Part shown: positions 23,531-34,053 of the stretch, one piece after another | Layout of the letters: the number at the start of each line of letters is the position of its first letter | Numbering within the stretch: position 1 is the first letter of the stretch | Assembly: GCA_008802785.1 (NCBI GenBank) | Contig: VUYT01000031.1 | Span: 124,001 to 188,000, forward strand | From: Symmetrospora coprosmae | Taxonomy: Eukaryota; Basidiomycota; Cystobasidiomycetes; Symmetrosporaceae | Length of the DNA: 64,000 nucleotides | Reading direction: 5' to 3' | Made by a program: the position numbers and the translations under genes | The notes under the pieces: generated by a model | Seen by the model: the letters and a program-made list of their open reading frames with translations, nothing else | What the model was told of the DNA's origin: nothing | Databases searched by the model: none

Positions 23531-24848
23531 TCACAAACCGGCGAGGATCTCGTTCAAGACTTGGCTCACACGCACTGACGAACAAGCAAGCGTGAAACGT
23601 CAGACTCGCGCGTAGGCGGAGTATCAGTCAAGAGCAGGTGCGCACTCACATCCCATCTCTCGGACACTCTCCCGCTGGCTTTCGCCCTTGACGCGCCGGA
23701 CGTACTTGTCAAAGCGATCTGGGTGATACGCCAGAACAGCAGTGCGAATGGCCATTTTCTCCTTCTTCTTGCGCGCATCCTCGTCGAGGTCTTCGTCGCT
23801 GTACCGCAGATGCTTGGTGAGGAACTCGAGCACGCCCTCGGCGTCCAGCTTGCCCGCCCGACCCTGATCGACGGGCCAGGGGAAGTCCTCGACACGCAGG
23901 TCCTGGTCTTTCGCAGTGTCGGAAGCGACCAGCCGCGCCCAGGACGCCTGATACGCTTCCCGAGTCTGCTTGACACCTGCGGCCGCCTTGTGGCGCGCCC
24001 GCTCCTCGAGCTTGCGCTGCCGCTCCTCCTCCATTGCCTTGACGCGGGCCATCGTCTCAAGTCGCTTCTTCTCCTTGAGCGCCTGCTGTCGCTGGTACTC
24101 CTCCTCTCGCGCAATCTCCTCCTTCCGCGTGCGGCGGAACATGCCCCTCCGAACGTGTTCAGCATATCTGCGTGGGAGACCGGGTCAGCGGCGCAGGAAC
24201 TGGTATTGGGATCTGCGCAGGCAGAGCGCCTCACTCTTCGTCGTTCATGGCGTCCTTGAAGATGACACGATTGAGCACGACACCAGACACTGGGTCCACG
24301 AACCGGTCATCTCGCACGCCTGTCCGCCCGAACGTGCCGTTCCCGACAGAAGGGTCCGCTTCCCGGTAGTCGTACGAGAAGCCCGAGTATCGCCCTGCCT
24401 CACTGTAAGGGTCCAATCCACCCTCGTCCTCGCGCATGGCATCAAACAGCTTTTGGTTGAACTCCTCTTCCTCTCGCGCTCGGTCCGGCTTGTGCGATGA
24501 GGCGGAAGGGATGCGCGACTCGGTGTCGTCGTCATCGAATGAGTAAGGAACGTAGGGCCTGTCTTTGCTCGGGCGTGGAGGGACATAGCTGTCCGAGTCT
24601 TCATCAATGTCGTCCTTTGCGCGCTCCTTGCCCTTCCTGCTTCGTCTGGGCTTGTCCGAGTCTGACGAAGAGGATGAGGAGGAGGACGAAGAGCGGTAGT
24701 GTTTGCTCGGACGCGATTCGCGCGCTGTAGCCTCCTCCCTGCGCCGCCGTCGCTTCTTGCTCCGCTTGCTGGCCTTCTTCTCCTCGAGCTCCCTCTGCTT
24801 CCTGTCGAGACGCTCCTGAGGCGTCTCCTTCATGCGCAGCCGGCCCAT
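23531..24848 (-). CDS. NFKBIL1-like protein with J-domain-like C-terminus
   Basis: Three exons, 5' to 3': 24235..24848, 23650..24167, 23531..23574; 391 aa, phases 2 and 1. The ATG at 24848 is preferred because the protein then begins MGRLRMKETPQERLDRKQRE, a start shared by fungal members. A Lys/Arg-rich SRSK-like region with a Ser run (about 30-75) resembles splicing-associated RS sequences. It is followed by acidic and Tyr-rich segments, a long basic coiled coil (REEEYQRQQALKEKKRLETM), and a C-terminal block VLAYHPDRFDKYVRRVKG, the HPD-type helix found in NF-kappa-B-inhibitor-like 1 proteins. Human NFKBIL1 is linked to mRNA processing. A role in pre-mRNA handling is inferred from that and from the RS region. 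Divergent from SGT2 across 239 nt. Confidence 0.7.
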
Positions 24849-25087
24849 CCTGCTCAACGCCGGCGGTGCGACGAGACCAGGATGGCGGGTCTCCCTGCAG
24901 TCTATTGCGGCAAGCTGCCTGTATGCGTGTGTGTTGCGGACCAGATGAGGCGGAGTGGGAGGAAGGGCAGAACAGAACAGGTGGCGAAGGAGGGTGGACC
25001 CTCTCTCCCGACCGGCTGGCTGCTCCGAGACGGGGTACCGTACCGTTCGCACCATCCGATCTCCATCAAACCCAGACGCTTGCAAGT
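24849..25087. promoter_or_regulatory. Bidirectional promoter region, NFKBIL1-like / SGT2
   Basis: Only 239 nt separate the two start codons, so both promoters must overlap here. No TATA box is obvious and no specific site can be named. Confidence 0.5.
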
Positions 25088-26686
25088 ATGGCAGACAAGT
25101 GCGTGGGCAAGCTTTGTGCAGGTGCCATGCCTCTTCCGAGTTGATGCTGATGCTGATGCTCGCCTCGTCATTCGCCCCGCAGGAAGCAGCGCCTCGTGTC
25201 GTCCATTCTCGAGTTCCTGACGGACTCTATGGAGGACGGCTCCATCAAGCAGGACGACAAGGAAGGGATTGAGGTGGCCAGTGAGACGCATCCCGCTCTG
25301 CCGTATCTAGTTCCGAGCTTTAGGCTAATCGCTTGTCTTTGACCGCGCCCCCGTTGCAGTCCAGTGCATCGGCGAGGCCTTTGGTGTCGACGTCTCGGAC
25401 GAGGCGCAGAAGAAGCAGCTCTCCGTCAAGCCGACCACGCTCGCGCAGATCTTTGACGTCTACCTCAAGACCGAGGCCAAGCGGGGCGCCGCTGGCCCCT
25501 CCGCCTCCAAGGCCGCTCCCGCAGCTGTGCGTCCTGCCCCTGGAAAGCCACGTCACGCTATCATGTCGCAATCCGACTGAAAGGCTCCATCTTCTGCACA
25601 CACGCACACGCAGACCCCCGCTGCGTCTACCGCAGCATCTTCAGGCAGCAGCAGCAGCAAGGAGCCCAGCGCAGCAGACATCGCTGCCGCCGACAAGCTC
25701 AAGGGCGAAGGCAACCAGCTCATGGCTGGCAAGAAGTTCGCAGAGGCCATTGAAAAGTACACGCTCGCCATCGAGAAGAACCCGAGCAACCCAGTCTATT
25801 ACTCGAACCGCGCCGCTGCGCACTCGCAGGCGGGCGACCATGAGAGCGCAATTGAGGACGCCATGAGCGCGAGGGAGATTGACGAGAACTACACAAAGGC
25901 CTACTCGCGCATGGGGTGGGCTGCTTATGTGTCGCTTGGCTAGGATGATGTGCGTGTGAGCTGACTGTCTCGCTCTGCCCCCGCCAGACACGCCTACTTC
26001 TCGCTTGGTCGATACGGCGAGGCAGTTACCGCGTACGAGAAGGGAGTCGAGCTAGAGCCGAGCGTGAGTCGTCTGAGTTCGGCTCACTTCTATGCTCATC
26101 CTAGCTGAATCACCCTGGATGCGCCCCCGTAGAACGCATCTATGAAGGCTTCTCTCGCGACAGCGCGTCAGAAGGCTGGCGAGGGTTCTGGTTCAGTCGC
26201 GTCACCGCGCTCGCCGCCCGCCGCTGGAGCCGGCGGCAACCCCTTTGCAGGTCTGGGCGGCGGCGCAGGCGGCATGCCCGACCTCGCCAGCTTGATGAGC
26301 AACCCGCAGCTCATGCAGGCAGCGCAGCAGATGATGGGCGTGAGTGCTCGGCCCGCTCGGTGCAGGCCCATGTATTGGTTCCCGCTGATTTGACGATGAC
26401 GTGCGACAGAACGGCGGACTCGAGAGCCTGATGCAGAACCCGATGCTCAGGCAGATGGCCGAGCGCTTCGGACAGGGCGGCGGGGTGAGTGCCTCCGCTA
26501 GTCCGCAATTTGCAGACAAATGGTCCTGCTGACAATGTGCTTCGTCTGCAGATGCCGGACATGAATACGCTTATGTCGGACCCGACCATCAGGCAGATGG
26601 CGGAACAGTTCGGACGCGGAGCAGGCGGTGGTGGCTCTTCATCCGGCAACAACAACAACGGCAACAACCCGGACATGTACTCGTAG
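25088..26686 (+). CDS. SGT2: Small glutamine-rich TPR co-chaperone Sgt2
   Basis: Eight exons: 25088..25098, 25183..25280, 25360..25526, 25614..25915, 25988..26063, 26133..26339, 26410..26484, 26552..26686; 356 aa. The three parts of the family are present: an N-terminal dimerisation domain (MADKKQRLVSSILEFL, IQCIGEAFGVDVSDEAQ), three TPR motifs at about 115-230 (GNQLMAGKKFAEAIEKYTLA, YYSNRAAAHSQ, AYSRMGHAYFSLG), and a C-terminal Gly/Asn/Met-rich region with NPQLMQAAQQMM and two further MPDxxxLMS/ PxxRQMAE repeats that form the hydrophobic substrate-binding domain. Sgt2 captures tail-anchored proteins in the cytosol and passes them through Get4/Get5 to Get3. The first exon is 11 nt. Small, regularly sized introns divide the Met-rich repeats, one repeat per exon. 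Confidence 0.95.
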
Positions 26687-27292
26687 AGCTCGGAGACGCC
26701 GGATGCGACGATTCCGCTAGGACACTGATGGCGCCTCGACAAATGACCGTGTGGCTGACCGCGAACTAACAATTGGCTGACTGTTCTGCAGTCACTTCAG
26801 ACTTAGCTGAAGGCCGGTCTGCTTGCTGAGTCCTGCTGCGTGGAGCTTTGTTCTGCCAAGAGGTCTGGACCTCACGGTTCGTGCTCGCATCGGGTACAGC
26901 CGCGACCTGCACAGCCAACACCGTCTGGCGATCGAGCTGTTTGACAGCACGACCTTGCGTGAGAAGATCACCAGGGGTAACCTGCGTAGATCTCGAGTAT
27001 ACTTCAGCGATGCAGTTCCCTCATCCCCTCTGCTTTGCTTCCTCACTCAAGAACAGCCATATTGACCTCCTTCCGTGATTCCATTTCCGCCATATCACAT
27101 CATCGCGTCTCATATCTGCGCCTGTCACATCAGTAGGTCTGAACATGTCACGTCTCTCGATGGAGCAATCGGACGACCAATTCTTGGCCAGGCAGCGATC
27201 TTTCAACAGGTTCTACCCAATAGTCGGGTACGGAGCCACGTCTTCAGCCAGCGCCTCCTCACTCTCCCTTGCTGGGCCCGACGGACGCTTCG
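26687..27292. other. Region downstream of SGT2
   Basis: No firmly supported gene. A short frame starting with the ATG at 27145 (MSRLSMEQSDDQF...) runs 58 codons to a stop at about 27321. It could be a first exon of the following ORF, joined from about 27222 to 27299 in phase 0, but this is speculative. Confidence 0.3.
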
Positions 27293-27757
27293 ATGCAGAT
27301 CGCAGGAGGCTGGCGCTCTAATTTCGACGCACATGGCCGAATAAAAAAATCGTCGTCCTCGACTCTTGCGCGGCCAGAATCGAATTCTTCGCGCGGCGAA
27401 GCTTCAGCTGGTATCCCACGCCCTCACGCTCTGATAGGGATGTCTCGTCCTGCGTCTGAAACGGAGTCGTCCAATCCTAGCCTCAGTTCCAGTGCATCAA
27501 ACGGCCGACGCTCCACGTCTGCAGGTCTGTCGCCTCGGCGACCGAATTCATTCACCGAGCAACGTCCTGGGACACCCACGACAGCAACGGGGGTGTCCAA
27601 TACCAGGGCTCCCGGAGCACGCATCGCGGCGGGAGCCACTAGAGCCGATATCGGCGTCGGCGCTGGAGCCGCAATTAAGAAACCTTCTCTCAAAGCGCGC
27701 GTTGTACCGCCTGACAGTAGGAGAGCTCGCTTCCTGCAGCGTTGCACCCCGTCCTAG
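27293..27757 (+). CDS. Ser-rich ORF ending Cys-Thr-Pro-Ser (Cys-box ORF 1)
   Basis: A 154-codon frame from ATG 27293; start uncertain (an upstream exon from 27145 or an internal ATG at 27440 are alternatives). The product is Ser/Arg/Pro-rich and apparently disordered, then has a basic C-terminal block (KKPSLKARVVPPDSRRARF) ending QRCTPS. No domain is recognised. The end block resembles those of two other ORFs within 3 kb, which is the main reason to believe that it is coding. A Cys four residues from the end recalls a prenylation box, but Pro at the third position is atypical. Confidence 0.4.
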   Translation: MQIAGGWRSNFDAHGRIKKSSSSTLARPESNSSRGEASAGIPRPHALIGMSRPASETESSNPSLSSSASNGRRSTSAGLSPRRPNSFTEQRPGTPTTATGVSNTRAPGARIAAGATRADIGVGAGAAIKKPSLKARVVPPDSRRARFLQRCTPS

Positions 27758-28849
27758 TTTCTCATCAGCCGCTCACGAGCTTGCCCGTGTCTACCACATA
27801 CTCGCCCTCTACGTAGTCACCTAGATCGCCCTGCCACATCTGTCTGTCCACTTTTTATAAACCTCACGCAGGCTTAACACGGCGTATCCTGTGACTCCGG
27901 CTCATATCAGCTGACGCGCATAGTATGCAGCCAGCCGAGCTCCCTCCAAGTCCGGGGACATAATGCAAGTCTTTCCTTGAAATCACGCACACATGTCGCT
28001 GATTCAACTGTGTCGTCGCTGATTCACCTGTGTCTCTGGCATGTACCATGCAGTGACGTAGCGCCGATTCTAGTATCGCTGGCGCACCTGACTGCCTAAA
28101 CTCACCTGGTCGCCTCAGTTGGTGTGGGTATCGTCACACGTGCCAGAAGTGTCAGAGTGACCTCTGCTCCCCAGCTGACCCGCCCCTTTGACAGCCTGTC
28201 AGACGGGCTTTGCCTCTCCCAATCCACGAAGCAAAAAGTGCGACGAGCGCAGTGTAGCACGGGTCAGCATAGAACCACAAGGAAGCGTCAAAGCCGCATG
28301 CCACATGCAGCCGAGATGGGCATTTGTGGCGCCGTAACCACCTGAACAGCCCTTGGTGTACACCGCCCCAACTGCAAGGCAGCATTTGCCACCAAGCCGA
28401 GCGAACTGGTCAGCTGGATAGAGGTGCACAGCCCGCATATCGGCGCACCTGGCCTCAGGCGATGGAAAGTGGATCTCAAGATGATAACGCTCTCTGGTTC
28501 TGCTCTTACAACCGTCCATCCACCTACACGCGTTCTGTCCTGCCAGCCCCTGCCATCCCGACACTTCTCGCTGTGCACCCTCTATCGCATACACTTACAG
28601 ATGCCGAAGTCTTTGATCTCCGGGCAAGCGGGCTCCAGAACGAGCAATGCACGTTCACCTCACACGCGTAGTTTCCCTGGTCCATCCAGCCACCCCGTCT
28701 CTCAAGGCAGTGGCTGGTCTCGAAGCAGCAACCCTACTGAGGGTAGCCGACCCGCAACTCCTGCCTCAGACGCCAGAGGCTCGTCGGACACTCTTCGACG
28801 TCAGCTCGGTCTGCAAAGTTCGCAGTCGTCAGGAGCTCGTTCGTCCTAG
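27758..28849. other. Gene-poor stretch between Cys-box ORFs 1 and 2
   Basis: A frame from ATG 28601 (MPKSLISGQAG...) runs 82 codons, is Ser/Arg-rich and stops at 28847-28849, in the same frame that then continues open into Cys-box ORF 2. It may be the upstream exon of that gene, but no splice pair I could find removes the stop in phase. A TATAAA-like string lies near 27855. The other open frames look like chance. Confidence 0.35.
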
Positions 28850-29206
28850 CTCGTAAGACGGGCATCTTGCGGAGCCCGCACTTCGACCCATGCAGTTGCC
28901 CAAAGAGTCGATCTTAGGAAAGGAGGCGGACAGACTGACGATATTGTGACACCCGATCGCACCTCCAACAGCCCTAATGAGATTGTCGAGCCCCACCCTG
29001 GAATCTTGAAAACCTTCACTGGCTTGTGGAGAGACGCTCACAATGCAAGCGCGCAGGATGGGAGTCCGATGGCAAATCCTCCAAAGGAGACCGAAAGGAC
29101 ATCTGCGTTCAGAGCACCTCGCCAGCGCTCCGGATGGAGAAAGATGGTCCCTCCCGGTTCCAAGCGAGCCGTGGCAGCGCTTAAGATGGGATGCAATCCC
29201 TCGTAA
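28850..29206 (+). CDS. Ser/basic ORF ending Cys-Asn-Pro-Ser (Cys-box ORF 2)
   Basis: Open frame without an early ATG; the gene probably has an upstream exon that I could not place. Visible part: a polar region with PHPGILKTFTGLWRDAHN and ending SGWRKMVPPGSKRAVAALKM followed by GCNPS and the stop at 29204-29206. The RKMVPPGSKRA block aligns with VVPPDSRRA of ORF 1. No family is recognised. Confidence 0.35.
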   Translation, partial: LVRRASCGARTSTHAVAQRVDLRKGGGQTDDIVTPDRTSNSPNEIVEPHPGILKTFTGLWRDAHNASAQDGSPMANPPKETERTSAFRAPRQRSGWRKMVPPGSKRAVAALKMGCNPS

Positions 29207-29720
29207 ACGCCCTAGCTTCAGCCACGCCGGTCTCCAGTCTGTGTTTGTCACTGCCATTGAATCTAAAGACTGCACTAGCCATCTTGACGATTCTATAGAA
29301 TGGGTATTGGAACGTGCTCGCTTACAGCAAAGAGCCAGCTCTAGTACAAGGTCCGATCTTTCACGTCCTCCCTTTCATTAGCGCCTCCTCTATCGCTAGT
29401 CCAGGATGACGGGTGCGCCAGCGACATCCTGTATATCGCCTAGTACTGACGTATCCGTGGTAAAAGTATCAAACTGCACCATTGGCAGAGCTTGCAAGTA
29501 CAACGACAAGCCGACAATCGATCGCCACCCGGATGGAGGCTCCGGCGCCAGCACAGCGTCAAACTTGCGCACATAGAGTCGAGTGGTGGCGCCCTGTCGT
29601 GGCTGTGTTACCTCACAAGTGTACATAATGGCTAAAGGCAGGTCGCCTCTTGGACTGTTACGACATACCTCGCCCTCCAGCACCGGTCAACCTTATTAGA
29701 AGCCCTGCCCGGCCATTACC
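29207..29720. other. Spacer between Cys-box ORFs 2 and 3
   Basis: 514 nt; the longest minus-strand frame (29396..29683) has no recognisable feature. Nothing supported. Confidence 0.4.
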
Positions 29721-30287
29721 ATGTCGAACGCACCCACGAAGAGATCATCCAACGAAGCCCTGTTTCGGGACCACAGGCTTGGCAGCAGTCACAGCGGCCA
29801 ACTTCAAGAGACTCAGCCACGCAGGTCGACTTCGACTTCAGGGTCGATGCACAACTCCAACCCAATCGCAGTGAACCCAGCGTACCAGCGGACCGCGTCA
29901 CCTAGAAGGGGTGCCACCTCGGGTGCCACCTCGGACGTTCGCACTGGACTACTAGTCCCTCGAGCCTCCACGACATCGCGCCCGAACTCGGCCATTTCGA
30001 CGCTGTCCGAAGGGCGCGCTGGGAGAATGCTCAGTGACATAAAAGATCACACTCGTAAACAAAGCATAGTGGATACTTCGAAGACCACCGAAGTCACTGC
30101 CAATTGGGCTGTTCCAACGGCCTGGGACCAGGGCCCTCCGGGTAACAACAGCCAGCCAGCTGCAGGTCAAGGCACACTGCGAAGGGTGGGTCGTAAGCTG
30201 GCCCCTTCAGGGAGCCGGCGACGTGACATGCTCGATGGGGCTAGAATCAGAGTAAAAGCATTCGGATCAGGATGCACTCCTTCATAG
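29721..30287 (+). CDS. Ser-rich ORF ending Cys-Thr-Pro-Ser (Cys-box ORF 3)
   Basis: Intronless 188-codon frame from ATG 29721. Ser/Thr/Arg-rich and probably disordered, with a C-terminal part LRRVGRKLAPSGSRRRDM, a short insertion, then KAFGSGCTPS at the stop. The order of basic residues, PS/PP, Ser, Arg-Arg and a terminal Cys-Thr-Pro-Ser repeats what is seen in ORFs 1 and 2. This is the clearest of the three because it has its own ATG and runs unbroken. Function unknown; lipid-modified or secreted short-peptide precursors are conceivable but unsupported. Confidence 0.45.
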   Translation: MSNAPTKRSSNEALFRDHRLGSSHSGQLQETQPRRSTSTSGSMHNSNPIAVNPAYQRTASPRRGATSGATSDVRTGLLVPRASTTSRPNSAISTLSEGRAGRMLSDIKDHTRKQSIVDTSKTTEVTANWAVPTAWDQGPPGNNSQPAAGQGTLRRVGRKLAPSGSRRRDMLDGARIRVKAFGSGCTPS

Positions 30288-30576
30288 GCGATGGTAGTCA
30301 CTTCCGCTGCAATGTTCCCGTCTAGGTCTACTCGTCTACCAATGCGGACGCTTGCGCCGACTGTGCTCGTCAAAGTAGATCTTCCTGCAGTATGACAGTC
30401 TATAATCTATCACCGTCCCCCGAGAAAAATACTTAGTCGTTCAACCGGTAGGTAGCTGCCTGTTGATGACTGTCCGGCGTTAGGCTGGTGTGGCGAATCT
30501 CCCTCAATTGGCAATCCGACGCTCGCTCTTCCGCTCAGATGCACGCTCGCTTTCTTTCGTCAATGTGTACAATAGC

Positions 30577-32582
30577 ATGGTCGAGGAGCCGCGCACGACC
30601 AAGTTCCGCAAGCGGAAAGCCGCGAAGCCAAAGCTCTCGGAGAGGTCCGTCGGCTTCAGACCGCGGGAGGGCCTGGCAGGCCTGCAGTGTGTCACCGCTG
30701 ACATGCCGCGACATCTCTCAGGTTCTTCCCTCGACTCCCGCAGCCGCCTGGACCGTTCAATGTCGGAGTGCTCGACATAGAAGGTGCTGCGTGGGCTCAT
30801 CGCGACCTGCTGGAATGCGAGTGCGGCCTGACACATGTTCTCCGACAGACCGGGCGAGCAAGCCAGAGAGCTTTGGCGAATTCGACATCTGGCACGGGCA
30901 GCGCGAGAAGCTCGTCTTGGAATCTGCGTCCATCACGCTCTACTACCCGACGCTGGTCGAGGGGCAAGAAACGCGCGAGTACTACCGCCCGCGATGGGTG
31001 CACCCGCCCGTTCGGATATACGCGCTCGGCTGGACGCGCGTAGCGGGACTCCCTCCAGCCCTGGCTTGGTTCTTTGCCAGCTTCGTCGTGGCTTTCATCT
31101 ATGGTATCCGCCTGTTCTCGCTCGACGGCGCGCCACTCGTGCCAGCTCGAACTCGCGTCCACGAAGACGACACGCATCACGATGACGCACCGCAGATGCC
31201 GGAGAAGCTGCCGGTAGTCGTGTTTTCGCACGGTCTGTTCGGGACGCCGCGCGTCTACTCGGAGCTGTGCGGCGCTCTCGCAAGCTATGGCTTCCTTGTG
31301 TGCGCCGTAGAGCATCGCGACGGTACTGCTCCTGCGGTAAGCTGCAGCAAGCTACAAACACAGGCACGGGACTATCGATACTGACGCGAGTATCAATAGG
31401 TCCTGCTTGATCCCGAAAAGGTAGACGCGGAGAAGCTGCCGTTCAGCACGCGGGATGTACACCCGAAAAAGACGACGACCCGCAAGGCGTACCCCTACGT
31501 CATGCCGCCGAACGTAGGTTGTCCCGAACAGCGACAACGGGGATATATCTGAGCCTCGGCCTTTGCTCCACAGATGTGGCTGATCGGCAAGAGGACACCA
31601 GACTGGTCTGATGCGGGAGATTCAACGCTGATCCTCCGACGTGCGCAGCTCAAGATGCGTGTACGAGAAGTCGAAGAGGCCCTGATACTCCTCAACAGGC
31701 TGAACGATGGGCAACTACAAGGCGGGATGGTACCATTCTTGGGCGACAAGACCGGTCAGCCGGCGTCGCTGGAGCGCCGGAAAGCCGCGCTTGATCAGTT
31801 CATGGGCAGACTGGATCTCACAGATAACATCACGGTGCGTCAGCTATGCTACGTGGCAACAATATCAGCGAAGGGCTAAGTCATCGCCCATGCAGATGGC
31901 TGGGCATTCCGCTGGTGGCGCCACTGTCGTCGAGGTACTACGAGCTCTGCGGGATGGCAGCGAGGACACGAGCGGGTCAGACCGAGCTCGGTATCCATTC
32001 AAGCTCGGCATTCTTCTCGACCCGTGGTCATCTCCCTTGCCTCCACCCGACGAGGCATACATCCCGCCTGACTTCACTGCGCCGCACCACCCGCCGGACA
32101 ACGGCGGACCAGGCTCTATACCACGCGGGTGCCTCAACGTGCCCGTCCTTGCACTCAATTCGACGATGTTCAGCAACTGGGACGACGTCTCGCCATACAC
32201 CAAGGCGCTGGTCGAGGAAGCTGCCATGCACAGCGGCAAAGGCGTCTCGCTCGAGATCAAAGGCTCAATCCACCTCTCGCAGACCGACTTCCCTCTGCTA
32301 TTCAATTCTATCCTGCTGTTCAACCCGCTCTCGGCGCTTAAGACGTCTGCGAGCAGGTGCATGGACCTCAACATCAAGGCTACGATGGAGTTCCTCCGAG
32401 AGGTTCTCCCGCTCGATAGCCTGCCTCTGCCCGAGCCGGGGTACGAGTGTGATTTTAGTAAGAGCGACCTCAAGAGTCAGGGCATCACGCGCAGGCATCA
32501 GAAGTCGTATCTTGCACGACGAGGCGAGCGCGTCTTGCAGGGGGAGGCGAGTGAGGTGGTTGTCCAGTTCAAGAAGCTGTAG
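30577..32582 (+). CDS. Platelet-activating-factor acetylhydrolase family lipase
   Basis: Six exons: 30577..30644, 30722..30783, 30849..31336, 31400..31513, 31574..31834, 31896..32582; 559 aa. A basic N-terminus is followed by PPGPFNVGVLDIE (family N-terminal signature), an aromatic strand SITLYYPT, one hydrophobic segment (about 135-160, LAWFFASFVVAFIYG) that may anchor the protein, and PVVVFSHGLFG with SELCGALASYGFLVCAVEHRDG (oxyanion-hole region). The nucleophile elbow GHSAGG (Ser about 336), an Asp in GILLDPW (about 373) and a His in SIHLSQTDF (about 457) complete the catalytic triad. PAF-AH enzymes hydrolyse the sn-2 acetyl or oxidised acyl group of phospholipids. Intron 1 uses a GTCCGT donor and is placed by frame; intron 5 ends just before the catalytic-Ser exon. 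Convergent with FAP7. Confidence 0.85.
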
Positions 32583-32760
32583 CAGACCAAGAGCGGGCCT
32601 GCACGGTGGAGCCAAGATAATCGGTCAGTTTCTATCAGTATATATACCATCGGGACAAGTCATTATAGCAATCTGGTGGAGCTAGCCACGTGTAACAATC
32701 TCCTAGAGTTCCCTCGAATGCATAGCACGGAATTGCGAGCTCTCGAACCACGAAATGCTT

Positions 32761-33515
32761 TCATGCAGCCTCATCCGCTGATGGCTCTTCTGACAAGCCC
32801 CTCTGTATCCGCCAATTCTTGACCCACTGCACCATCCTGTCGACGTTGCTGTCGAGCTCATCTGGACTTTCCGATGTGAGCTCGACAATGATTTCCGCCG
32901 GGTAAGATGCGCGAGCTTCTTCCAAGACGGTCTGCATGATCTCTGCCTCGTTGTTCTCCTGGATCTTGTTCAGTGCGTAGCCTCTGGACCCGCGAGAAGA
33001 TGCGTCAACGTCGTCGAAAGAAGCCGTCCAGGAAGGAGAAGCCAGCGCACCTTTTCTCGAGCCGCTCCCACAGCTTGGCGTGGTCGCACCGTGTCACAAT
33101 GACGAGGTCTATCCATCGTTCCGGAAAGAGTTCGCAGCTGTGCCAGTCAATGACCTTGCCTCCCGGCTCGACCAACGTTTCCAGCTCGTCGAGGAGCTGT
33201 CCGCGAGAAAACGTGACCCACCGCAGCGACGTCAGGTCAGCCTCGATGGAAGCTCTGCAGGAAGACCGCATGCATAGCGTACACGCCCACCTTGTCGTCG
33301 TCTACATCATAGCTCTGCCACTCCTCATTCCATCCCTCGTGCAAGCCTTTGTCCTTGACGAGGTCGCCGACGTTGAGGTGCTCGAACCGGAAAGGCAGGG
33401 CGGCCTCGACGAACGCGCTTGCATGCGACGTTTTGCCTGTGCCAGGTGTGCCGGTGACGACGATATTGGGCAGCTTCCGGCTTGAGGAAGGTGCAGAGGT
33501 TGACGGAGATGCCAT
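32761..33515 (-). CDS. FAP7: Adenylate kinase isoenzyme 6 / Fap7
   Basis: Three exons, 5' to 3': 33291..33515, 33051..33196, 32761..32983; 197 aa. The Walker A loop GTPGTGKT sits at residues 22-29, followed by LNVGDLVKDKGLHEGWNEEW, DDDKLLDELE, the invariant IDWHSCELFPERWIDLVIV block and EKRGYALNKIQENNEAEIMQ, all diagnostic of AK6/hCINAP/Fap7. The enzyme is a nuclear/cytosolic NMP kinase-ATPase that interacts with Rps14 and is needed for 18S rRNA 3' cleavage. The start at 33515 is chosen because it leaves a short tail before the first beta strand; an in-frame ATG at 33557 would add 14 residues. The second intron is 94 nt; the first 67 nt. Confidence 0.93.
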
Positions 33516-34053
33516 GTCGTCTGCTGCTGTCGTCGTCGACGAGGTGTGGGAGAGCAAGAGAGGAGCCGGCTCTTCCGACAGGCGCAGGCTCGTGACGGCG
33601 AGGGCAGCACACAGCTTTCACGCAACCCAACAAGGTCGTCGATATTTATGGCTGCAGGCTGAGCGCTTGTGCTCAGAAGTGGACATCCTCCAGTCAAGTC
33701 GCATTCCCGCGTGCTCGTATTGCCCGCTGCCGTCCACGCGTCCGCTTGACGACGCTCCTGACCGAGGCCTGCTGGCCCTGACGACGAGCGAGAGGGGAGG
33801 AAGAATGGTTCCTTACCTCCCTGCACTCCGCTCTTCTGACGACTCTTCAGAGCATTTCCTCTCTGGCACCGCACTATACCCCCTCACAGCTGCTGGTCGG
33901 CCTTATCCTTCTTCTCCCGTGCTGGCCACTCTCCTTTCCGACCCGTTTCCTCCAGATCATACGTTATAAGCGCTATTCGAGCCTTCTTGCCTCCGTCAAA
34001 GTAGCTGGACTGTCCCTGCCCGTCATAAGATACCCGCCCATCGACAGGACAGG
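33516..34053. other. Divergent intergenic region, FAP7 / polytopic membrane protein
   Basis: 538 nt containing both promoters. Pyrimidine-rich tracts occur on the plus strand near 33990-34040; no gene or RNA feature is supported. Confidence 0.4.

Noticed and set aside
28124-28594. Frames on both strands (73 aa plus, 131 aa minus)
   Set aside because: Neither has a domain, splice support or composition like the neighbouring genes; probably chance.
27145-30287. Mating-pheromone precursor cluster
   Set aside because: C-terminal Cys endings recall CaaX pheromones, but the ORFs are long, Pro at the third position is atypical for prenylation, and no STE3-type receptor lies nearby. Kept only as an open question.
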